From the NCBI GenBank assembly GCA_002310175.1, contig DBYG01000028.1, positions 22,147 through 86,146 of the forward strand: a stretch of DNA of 64,000 bases, read 5' to 3'. Positions within the stretch are counted from its first letter, which is position 1, and each line of letters begins with the position of its first letter. Source of the stretch: Bacteroidales bacterium UBA1192. GTDB lineage: Bacteria; Bacteroidota; Bacteroidia; Bacteroidales; Bacteroidaceae. The notes beneath the pieces are model-generated. The model made no database searches. It was not told where the DNA came from and saw only the letters and a list, made by a program, of their open reading frames with translations. Positions 56,822-64,000 of this stretch are shown one piece after another. Position numbers and translations under genes: made by a program.

Positions 56822-59290
56822 TCATTCAGTATAATAAACTCTTTTTACACGCATAGATACAGTAGAGATGATTTCATAAGGAATAGTACCCAGAATGTCC
56901 GATAAGACATGCACAGGAAGATTTTTTCCGAATATTTCCACCTGGTCCCCTTCCTTGCACTCTATATCTGTCACATCTATCATACACACGTCCATGCAAA
57001 TGTTTCCGACATACCATGCTTTCTGCCCATTGACAATACAATACGCGTGTCTATTACCAAGATGGCGGTCCAATCCGTCAGCATAACCTATTGGAATAGC
57101 CGCTATCCTTGATTTTCGAACCAATTTCTCCTTACGGCTGTAACCAACCGTCTCTCCAGCCTCAAGTTCACGAATCTGAAGAATTGTCGTCTTCAAGGTA
57201 CATACCGTCTCAAGCGTAGTATTGTCAATCGGATTTATGCCATATAACCCAAGCCCGAGGCGAACCATGTCATATTGAACCTGGGGAAACCGTTCTATTC
57301 CTGCAGAATTACAGATATGCCGTATGATTTTATGCTTGAAAGCTGTCTGAAGAGTATCTGCTGCCAAATTGAACCGATCTATCTGAAGTTTGGTAAAATC
57401 ATCGAATTCACTACTGTCGCTGCCAACAAAATGAGTGAATACAGAACGGGGTATCACAGCAGTCTGACGTTTCAGACGTTTCACCAGTTCCGGCACATCC
57501 TTGAAATCAAAACCAAGCCTGTGCATTCCTGTATCAATCTTGATATGAATGGGAAAATTGGTTATGCCATTATGTTCTGCAGCACGTATTATCGCATCAA
57601 GCAAGTGGAAGCTGTAAACTTCCGGCTCCAATTTCTGGTCAAAGAGTGTATTGAAAGAAGTACGTTCAGGATTCATGACCATAATGTCCGTTGATATTCC
57701 TGATTTACGCAATTCCCATCCCTCATCCGCTACGGCAACTGCAAGATAATCAACTTGTCTGTCTTGAAGGGTCTTGGCCACCTCGACCGCCCCGGAACCA
57801 TAAGCTGAAGCCTTAACCATGCAAATTATACCGGTCTCCGGCTTTAGCATGCTCCTATAATGGTTCAGATTGTCAGCAAGCGCATGCAGATCAACCTCAA
57901 GAATAGTTTCATGCACCTTTAGCTCAAGACGCTCAGCAATTCTGTCGAACGCAAATACACGTGCTCCCTTAATCAGTATAAGTTCATTGCGGAATTTTTC
58001 ACATAGTCCGGATTTCAGGAATTCGTCAGTATTCTTGAAAAAGTGTTTTTCTGATACCTCGAAACGAAGTCCCTCCGAAGATATATCCGGTCCTATTCCT
58101 ATAAGCTTGGATATCCCCCGGTTCTCAACGAGCTGAGCCACCTTTTTATATAATTCATGGACAGACAGACCCGACTGAAGGATATCCGATAAGATCAAGG
58201 TCCTGCCTCGTGACTTGTCATCATGTCGTCTTGCCATGAAATCAAGTGCAATAGCCAATGAAGAGAAATCAGAGTTATAACTGTCATTGATCAAAATGCA
58301 ACCTTGTTTCCCGTCCTTAACCTCAAGTCGCATGGCCAGCGGTTCAAGAAGTGGCATTCTCTCTGCAATCTTCTCAGATGGCATCATGAGAAAAATGCAT
58401 ACAGCCAGACAGTGCAAGGCATTCTCTATTGAAGCATCATCGACAAAAGGTATGACAAACCTGTTTTCCAAACCGATATAACGGTAGCATATCTCAGTTG
58501 AGTTATCACCTTTCACGATGGAATGAATGTATAATGGCTTCTCCTGGTTTTTTCTGGACCAGGATATCTCCCTCGCAGTAATAACGGATCTGTTGACACA
58601 GTTCTGGATAAGTTCATTGTCCCCATCGTAGATGATAACGTCACAATCCTGGAAGAGCTTGAGTTTCTCAAAACACTTTTCCTGCAGGGACTGGAAATTC
58701 TCCTGATGGGACATGCCTATATTAGATAGTACGCCTATAGTGGGTCTGATTATCTTCCATAGATTACGCATCTCATCCTTTTTGGAAATACCCGCTTCAA
58801 ATATTCCTAGCTGCGTCTGATTATTCAGAAGCCAGACAGACAACGGCACCCCTATCTGGGAGTTATAGCTACGAGGTGAACGGGTAACCACATAATCAGG
58901 ATCAAGTAACTGATAAAGCCATTCCTTGATAATGGTTTTCCCATTGCTTCCTGTAATGCCGATAACCGGAATGTTAAAATTCTGGCGATGAAGTGCCACC
59001 AGTTTCTGAAGAGCATCCAATGTATCACGTACAAGCAGGAAATTGGATTCAGAATACTCCTCCATTCTGTCAGGAAGACGGCTAACCACAAAATTCCTCA
59101 CACCTCGGTTGTAGAGATCCCGTATATAGTTGTGTCCGTCATTTCTCGGACCAATCAACGCAAAGAATAGTGTCTCAGAAGGAAAGCACAGAGAACGGCT
59201 GTCGGTTAACAGCCATGATATCACCGCGGGACAGAAACCGTGCCTTTCAGCCTCGGTCATTGTTGCAATGTCACTAATTGAATAGGTCAT
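56822..59290 (-). CDS. murF-alr: Bifunctional MurF ligase / alanine racemase
   Basis: The N-terminal half joins D-Ala-D-Ala to UDP-MurNAc-tripeptide; the C-terminal half makes D-alanine, so substrate supply and use sit in one 822-residue protein. This fusion is known from Bacteroidota. Start at MTYSISDIATMTEAERHGFC; the longer frame enters the upstream region. MurF: ATP loop GITGSNGKTIIKEW (residues 111-124) and INDSYNSDFSSLAIAL. Alr: PLP lysine in MVKASAYGSGAVEVAKTL (K493), IKIDTGMHRLGFD, and the second catalytic Tyr near the conserved VGYSRKEKLV and AAIPIGYADGLDR. Divergent from dxs. Confidence 0.94.
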   Translation of the reverse strand: MTYSISDIATMTEAERHGFCPAVISWLLTDSRSLCFPSETLFFALIGPRNDGHNYIRDLYNRGVRNFVVSRLPDRMEEYSESNFLLVRDTLDALQKLVALHRQNFNIPVIGITGSNGKTIIKEWLYQLLDPDYVVTRSPRSYNSQIGVPLSVWLLNNQTQLGIFEAGISKKDEMRNLWKIIRPTIGVLSNIGMSHQENFQSLQEKCFEKLKLFQDCDVIIYDGDNELIQNCVNRSVITAREISWSRKNQEKPLYIHSIVKGDNSTEICYRYIGLENRFVIPFVDDASIENALHCLAVCIFLMMPSEKIAERMPLLEPLAMRLEVKDGKQGCILINDSYNSDFSSLAIALDFMARRHDDKSRGRTLILSDILQSGLSVHELYKKVAQLVENRGISKLIGIGPDISSEGLRFEVSEKHFFKNTDEFLKSGLCEKFRNELILIKGARVFAFDRIAERLELKVHETILEVDLHALADNLNHYRSMLKPETGIICMVKASAYGSGAVEVAKTLQDRQVDYLAVAVADEGWELRKSGISTDIMVMNPERTSFNTLFDQKLEPEVYSFHLLDAIIRAAEHNGITNFPIHIKIDTGMHRLGFDFKDVPELVKRLKRQTAVIPRSVFTHFVGSDSSEFDDFTKLQIDRFNLAADTLQTAFKHKIIRHICNSAGIERFPQVQYDMVRLGLGLYGINPIDNTTLETVCTLKTTILQIRELEAGETVGYSRKEKLVRKSRIAAIPIGYADGLDRHLGNRHAYCIVNGQKAWYVGNICMDVCMIDVTDIECKEGDQVEIFGKNLPVHVLSDILGTIPYEIISTVSMRVKRVYYTE

Positions 59291-59414
59291 TACTTCATTT
59301 TGGAAATTGACCCAAATATATGTAAAAAAAAGGATACCATTACACAAAAAAACGATTTGATTAACCTACGAGGAAAAACATATCCAAGGAAATGCTGTTT
59401 TCATCATTTATTGA

Positions 59415-59422
59415 TAAATTTG
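59415..59422 (+). promoter_or_regulatory. dxs -7 promoter box
   Basis: TAAATTTG fits TAnnTTTG and lies 23 bases before the dxs ATG. The -33 element is not clear. Confidence 0.4.
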
Positions 59423-59445
59423 CCGTTTGAAAACATTATGTAGAG

Positions 59446-61386
59446 ATGAAAGATAGCAAGGAAAGTCCTGAATCTGAAAATCTCCTGAAAGGGATAGATT
59501 CACCTGCCGATCTGAAAAGACTGGACACCTCCAGACTGCCTCAGGTTTGCGATGAACTGAGACAGATGATGATTGATGAACTTTCACGCAATCCCGGACA
59601 CTTTAGTTCAAGCCTCGGTACTGTGGAGTTGACTGTGGCTTTACACTATGTATTTAACACTCCTGATGACCGGATTGTCTGGGATGTCGGTCATCAGGCT
59701 TATGCACATAAAATACTTACCGGACGCAGAGACCGTTTCAGCACAAACCGCAAATACGGAGGCCTGCGTCCGTTTCCCTCTCCTGAAGAGAGTGAATATG
59801 ACACCATTACCAGCGGTCACGCATCAAATTCCATTTCAGCAGCTCTCGGTATGGCTGTGGCCAATAAACGCAACGGTCACGCATCACGTAGAGTCGTAGC
59901 GATAATAGGTGACGGAGCCATGGGTGGAGGGCTTGCCTTTGAAGGTTTGAACAATGCTTCCAGTACAGACAATGACCTGCTTATCATCCTTAATGACAAC
60001 AACATGAGTATATCTCAGAGCGTTGGAGGACTCTCCAGCTATCTGACACAGCTACAAACCTCCCGTTCATACAATACCTTGAGATATTATGCGGCGAGAT
60101 TACTCTCCAGACTAGGTCTTATGAACGAGCAGCGCCGTCGCAAAATAATCCGTCGGAACAATCGTTTCAAGATAAACCTCACCCGTCAGAACAACATGTT
60201 TGAGGGTATGGACATACGTTATTTCGGGCCTGTTGACGGCCATAACGTTCAGAATCTGGTCCGCATCCTATCCAATATCAAGAATATGCACGGTCCCAAG
60301 TTGCTTCACATAAAAACAATTAAAGGCAAAGGATACGGACCTGCTGAAAAAGATTCTGAACTTTGGCATTCTCCGGGGCTTTTCGATAAGGAAACAGGAG
60401 AACGAATAATCAAATCTGACAACGGTATGCCTCCTCTCCTTCAGGATGTTTTCGGTGAAACACTTCTGGAACTCATGAAAGAAAATAACAGAATAATAGG
60501 AGTGACACCAGCAATGCCATTGGGATGTAGTATGAACATACCCATGAAAACGTTCCCAAAACGATGCTTTGACGTAGGTATTGCCGAAGGACATGCTGTA
60601 ACTTTCTCAGCAGGACTGGCCAGAGAAGGAATGGTTCCCTTCTGTAACATATACTCCTCTTTTCTCCAGCGTGCCTATGACAACGTCATACATGATGTGG
60701 CAATCTCCCGTCTCAACGTAGTGTTATGTCTTGACCGGGCTGGTCTTGTGGGTGAGGACGGCCCGACTCATCACGGGGCGTTTGATCTTGCATTCCTTAA
60801 GCCGATACCAAATCTTACCATTGCCTCTCCATATGATGAAATAGAAATGAGGAACCTGATGTACACAGCTCAACTTCCCGACCAAGGGCCTTTCGTTATA
60901 AGATATCCTCGGGGAAGGGGCATCCTAACCGACTGGAAAAAGCCATTTGAGCCTATTGTTGTAGGTACCGGCCGCAAGCTTAAGGACGGTGAGGACGTGG
61001 CAGTCTTGACAATCGGCCCCATAGGTAATCTTGCAAGCCATGCCATTGGCATATGGGAAGAGCAGAATCCCGGCAGAAAGGCAGCTCATTATGACATGCG
61101 GTTCCTTAAACCCATAGACACCTCTATTCTACATGAAGTCGGAAAGAGATTCAACAGAGTAATAACCGTAGAAAACGGTGTGATCACAGGAGGTTTGGGA
61201 TCCTCCGTAATGGAATTCATGGCTGTTAACGGTTATACTCCCACTATTGTTCGCCTGGGATTGCCGGACCGTTTTGTAACACACGGTTCTGTCCCCCAGC
61301 TGCTTCATCTTTGTAACCTTGATGAGGATGCGGTCATTGCCGCTCTGAATGGGAAGAATTTCAATCAGCAAACACAAGAGTCATGA
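59446..61386 (+). CDS. dxs: 1-Deoxy-D-xylulose-5-phosphate synthase
   Basis: Joins pyruvate and glyceraldehyde-3-P with TPP, the entry step of the MEP isoprenoid pathway. The 646 residues include [40 protein letters not shown], the TPP motif [20 protein letters not shown]...NDNNMSIS, and [20 protein letters not shown] with [20 protein letters not shown] in the transketolase-like half. First of dxs-trkA-trkH; the stop overlaps the trkA start (ATGA). Confidence 0.97.
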   Translation: MKDSKESPESENLLKGIDSPADLKRLDTSRLPQVCDELRQMMIDELSRNPGHFSSSLGTVELTVALHYVFNTPDDRIVWDVGHQAYAHKILTGRRDRFSTNRKYGGLRPFPSPEESEYDTITSGHASNSISAALGMAVANKRNGHASRRVVAIIGDGAMGGGLAFEGLNNASSTDNDLLIILNDNNMSISQSVGGLSSYLTQLQTSRSYNTLRYYAARLLSRLGLMNEQRRRKIIRRNNRFKINLTRQNNMFEGMDIRYFGPVDGHNVQNLVRILSNIKNMHGPKLLHIKTIKGKGYGPAEKDSELWHSPGLFDKETGERIIKSDNGMPPLLQDVFGETLLELMKENNRIIGVTPAMPLGCSMNIPMKTFPKRCFDVGIAEGHAVTFSAGLAREGMVPFCNIYSSFLQRAYDNVIHDVAISRLNVVLCLDRAGLVGEDGPTHHGAFDLAFLKPIPNLTIASPYDEIEMRNLMYTAQLPDQGPFVIRYPRGRGILTDWKKPFEPIVVGTGRKLKDGEDVAVLTIGPIGNLASHAIGIWEEQNPGRKAAHYDMRFLKPIDTSILHEVGKRFNRVITVENGVITGGLGSSVMEFMAVNGYTPTIVRLGLPDRFVTHGSVPQLLHLCNLDEDAVIAALNGKNFNQQTQES

Positions 61387-62720
61387 GAATTGTCATAGCT
61401 GGAGCCGGTAATGTCGGCACTCATTTAGCCAAATTGTTGTCAGGAGAAAATCAGGACATAACACTCATTGATGAGAACGAAGAGAGACTTGGACGCTTAG
61501 AGTCCAACTTTGACCTCATGACGATACAAGATTCGCCTGTCACTCTCCGGGGACTCAAAGAGGCTGGCACCGGCGATGCCGACCTTTTCGTAGCAGTCAC
61601 TCCTGACGAAAGCCGTAATCTTATAGCCTGCCAGCTTGCACACCATCTCGGAGCAAAAAAAACAGTTGCCAGGATTGACAATTATGAATATCTACTTACC
61701 AAAAACAGAGATTTCTTCCAAAACATAGGAGTAGATTCCCTTATATATCCCGAAATGCTCGCCGCCAGTGAAATCGTGGCAGGTATGAAACTCAGTTGGA
61801 TCAGACAATGGTGGGAATTCGCAGGAGGCGCCCTTGTTATGATGGGTGTAAAACTACGTGAGAATGCATTGATTCTTAACAAGCCTCTCTTTCTGCTAGG
61901 AAAAGAACTTCCATATCATATTGTCGCCATTCTACGTGAAGGGGTCACTATTATCCCAAGTGGCGATGACACTATGCAAGCCGGTGATCTTGTATATTTC
62001 ATGACCATGAAGAAACACATACCACAGATCAGGAAGATTGCCGGCAAGCAGGAACTTCCCGATGTGAGAGATGTCATCATCATGGGTGGAAGTAGAATAG
62101 CCGTCCGCACTGCTCAGTTGATGCCTGATTACATGAATCTGAAGATAATAGAAAGTAATCTTGAACGCTGTAACCGGCTCACAGAACTGGTTAATGACCG
62201 CGTAATGATAATTAACGGTGACGGACGTGACCCTAGTCTGCTTACAAGTGAAGGAATCTCCCATACAGAGGCTTTTGTCGCGCTTACTGACAATTCCGAA
62301 ACTAACATCCTTGCATGCCTCGCCGCCAAAAGATTCGGTGTAACCAAGACTATAGCCGAAGTTGAGAACATCGATTACATAAATATGGCTGAAAAACTTG
62401 ATATCGGTACCGTTATAAACAAAAAGAAAATAGCGGCCAGCCATATTTACCAGATGATGCTTGATGCTGATGTGACAAACGTCAAGTGTCTCACCTTTGC
62501 AAATGCCGATGTAGCAGAATTCAATGTTAAAGAAGGTGCACGCATCACCCGCAACCCGGTAAAAGACATTTCTTTTCCTCGCGGAGTGACCATTGGCGGA
62601 CTAATCCGGAACAAGGAGGCAGTCCTGGTAACAGGCAACACTACTATTCAGGCAGGAGACCATGTCGTGGTTTTCTGTCTTGAAGGAATGATAAAAACTA
62701 TAGAGAAGTTCTTTAATTGA
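61383..62720 (+). CDS. trkA: TrkA, NAD-binding regulator of K+ uptake
   Basis: A cytoplasmic gating subunit for TrkH. The 445 residues contain two RCK units: [20 protein letters not shown] with [11 protein letters not shown] in the first, and [18 protein letters not shown] with [14 protein letters not shown] in the second. Each is followed by a TrkA-C domain ([40 protein letters not shown]). It is flanked by dxs and trkH with overlapping codons on both sides. Confidence 0.95.
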   Translation: MRIVIAGAGNVGTHLAKLLSGENQDITLIDENEERLGRLESNFDLMTIQDSPVTLRGLKEAGTGDADLFVAVTPDESRNLIACQLAHHLGAKKTVARIDNYEYLLTKNRDFFQNIGVDSLIYPEMLAASEIVAGMKLSWIRQWWEFAGGALVMMGVKLRENALILNKPLFLLGKELPYHIVAILREGVTIIPSGDDTMQAGDLVYFMTMKKHIPQIRKIAGKQELPDVRDVIIMGGSRIAVRTAQLMPDYMNLKIIESNLERCNRLTELVNDRVMIINGDGRDPSLLTSEGISHTEAFVALTDNSETNILACLAAKRFGVTKTIAEVENIDYINMAEKLDIGTVINKKKIAASHIYQMMLDADVTNVKCLTFANADVAEFNVKEGARITRNPVKDISFPRGVTIGGLIRNKEAVLVTGNTTIQAGDHVVVFCLEGMIKTIEKFFN

Positions 62721-64000
62721 TACACCCCAGAATCATATACCGTATTTTAGGAATTCTGCTCCTGATTGAAGCAGGAATACTGCTTGCATGCTCTCTTTTC
62801 CCCTTATTCTTATGCGAAGATGATCTCTTCGGGTTCATCATGGGGTCTCTCGTTACAACGACTTCCGGACTGGTCTTTCTGCTTGCCGGACGGAAGAACG
62901 GTCACAACGGGTTCGTAATGACTCGTCGTGACGGATATATAGTTGTAGCGTCAAGCTGGCTCCTTTTCTCAATTTTCGGTTCCCTTCCCTACCTGATCAG
63001 TGGATATATAACCGGTTTCACTGACGCTTTTTTCGAGACGATATCCGGCTTTACCACTACAGGAGCCACAATTATAGAGGATGTTGAAATTCTGCCTCAT
63101 GGTCTTTTGTTTTGGCGTAGCCTGACTCAATGGATTGGCGGATTGGGAATCGTATTCTTTACTGTTGTAGTACTTCCTGTATTCGGTGTAGGTGAGACAC
63201 AGCTGTTCGCTGCAGAAGCCATCGGTCCCAGAAGAGGTAAGCTTCACCCAAGAATCGGTATCAGCGGACGCTGGATATTTACTGTATATCTCATTATCAC
63301 AATTCTTTGCACAATAGCTTTGAAATGTTGCGGAATGGGACTATTCGACAGTTTAAACCATGCACTGTGCACTACAGCCACCGGAGGTTTTTCCACCAAA
63401 AACGCCAGTATCGCGTATTTCTGCTCACACAAGATAGAGTATGTGATTACCATCTTCATGTTCATATCCGGCATCAACTACGGTCTGCTATTCTTCGTGG
63501 CATTCAAGGGGAAAGTGCATAAAATATTGGAGGATACTGAATTTAAATGGTATTTATTCATCATACTTCTCTTTACTGCCATAGTAGGAATCAGTCTGTA
63601 TATCTCTACGCCTTACGATGCTGCCGATTCTCTACGCAATGCTTTGTTTCACGTGACCGCCATAATAACAACAACAGGATTCACCACTACAGATTACACA
63701 TTATGGCCACCTTTTATCTGGATGATAATCGGTCTTTGTATGTATATGGGAGCCTGTGCAGGTTCAACATCAGGTGGTATGAAAACTATCAGATTGGCAA
63801 TACTGTTAAAAACAATGCGTAATGAGTTCCACCGCATTCTCCATCCCAATGCCGTAATTCCTGTCAGGATCAACGGTAAGGTGATACCCCAGTCAGCAAG
63901 ACAAAGCGTACTGACATTCAGTATATTCTTTCTGGCACTTGTCTTTTTGGGATGGTTCTTTTATCTGGCTATAGGCATTGACATAACCGATGCATACGGG
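62717..64000 (+). CDS. trkH: TrkH-type K+ transporter (partial, runs off right edge)
   Basis: The open frame continues to the window end with 428 codons (TrkH is about 480-500). The only start consistent with the N-terminus is TTG at 62717, overlapping the trkA stop (TTGA), giving [19 protein letters not shown]. Pore-loop filters are visible in ISGFTTTGATIIEDVEI, HALCTTATGGFSTKNASIAY, AIITTTGFTTTDYTLWP and GACAGSTSGGMKTIRLAIL. It forms the K+ channel-like subunit gated by TrkA. Confidence 0.93.
   Translation, partial: MIHPRIIYRILGILLLIEAGILLACSLFPLFLCEDDLFGFIMGSLVTTTSGLVFLLAGRKNGHNGFVMTRRDGYIVVASSWLLFSIFGSLPYLISGYITGFTDAFFETISGFTTTGATIIEDVEILPHGLLFWRSLTQWIGGLGIVFFTVVVLPVFGVGETQLFAAEAIGPRRGKLHPRIGISGRWIFTVYLIITILCTIALKCCGMGLFDSLNHALCTTATGGFSTKNASIAYFCSHKIEYVITIFMFISGINYGLLFFVAFKGKVHKILEDTEFKWYLFIILLFTAIVGISLYISTPYDAADSLRNALFHVTAIITTTGFTTTDYTLWPPFIWMIIGLCMYMGACAGSTSGGMKTIRLAILLKTMRNEFHRILHPNAVIPVRINGKVIPQSARQSVLTFSIFFLALVFLGWFFYLAIGIDITDAYG

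Overview
The window is chromosomal DNA of a Bacteroidales bacterium (Bacteroidota). The evidence is consistent across the window. Promoters are of the Bacteroidetes type, with a TAnnTTTG box at -7 and TTTG about 20 bases upstream. Lipoproteins carry Bacteroidota-style lipoboxes. Family members typical of the phylum include the MurF-alanine racemase fusion, the LptC/GldE-like/PpiD cluster, the B12-dependent ribonucleotide reductase NrdJ, GH97, a CotH-kinase lipoprotein and DUF6057. Gene order looks like Bacteroidaceae/Prevotellaceae, but I cannot fix the genus. I see no prophage, IS transposase gene, CRISPR array or SusCD pair.

Layout. 1-1583 (-) is the first half of secA, cut by the window edge. 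1584-4921 is the only accessory-looking stretch: a short operon (42-residue peptide plus fimbrillin/lectin-like lipoprotein) behind a structured leader RNA that ends in an intrinsic terminator. It is bracketed by REP-like palindromes, an inverted-repeat element and an 11-bp tandem repeat. 4922-10158 (+) is the isoleucine/valine operon ilvD-ilvB-ilvN-ilvC, closed by a strong terminator. 10243-17755 (-) is an envelope operon read coaX, outer-membrane barrel, TPR protein, lptC, GldE-like CBS protein, PpiD. 17806-21161 (+) holds a DUF4105/phosphatase-fold fusion and a SlyD-like FKBP. 21169-25736 (-) is lysS-gpsA-pgi-HAD phosphatase. 25835-29349 (-) has a DUF4923 lipoprotein, a GH97 glycosidase and a barrel protein. 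29501-29574 is tRNA-Arg(CCG). 29662-40488 (-) has a CotH-kinase lipoprotein, ung, asnA, lptD, an HD hydrolase and a GH2 beta-galactosidase. 40625-46994 (+) has DUF6057, a PD40/CxxCH lipoprotein, an amidase and dnaA. 47045-50001 (-) is nrdJ-folB. 50371-56759 (-) is a cellobiose phosphorylase cluster with two transporters and an aldo-keto reductase. 56822-59290 (-) is murF-alr. 59446 to the right edge (+) is dxs-trkA-trkH, with trkH cut off.

How the genes work together. Much of the window builds the envelope: LptC and LptD move LPS, PpiD folds exported proteins, MurF-Alr makes peptidoglycan precursors, an amidase cuts peptidoglycan, and SecA drives export. The rest is housekeeping (replication initiation, dNTP synthesis, amino acids, lysyl-tRNA, CoA, isoprenoids, K+ uptake) and modest glycan use (GH97, GH2, cellobiose phosphorolysis).

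Most interesting for follow-up: the leader RNA/attenuator and small-peptide operon bracketed by repeats (about 1.7-4.9 kb); the fused DUF4105 protein whose phosphatase-fold half appears to have lost its metal ligands; the DUF6057/PD40-CxxCH pair; and a hairpin element that supplies the stop codon of ilvB. All calls come from reading the sequence and from remembered family knowledge; no searches were run.
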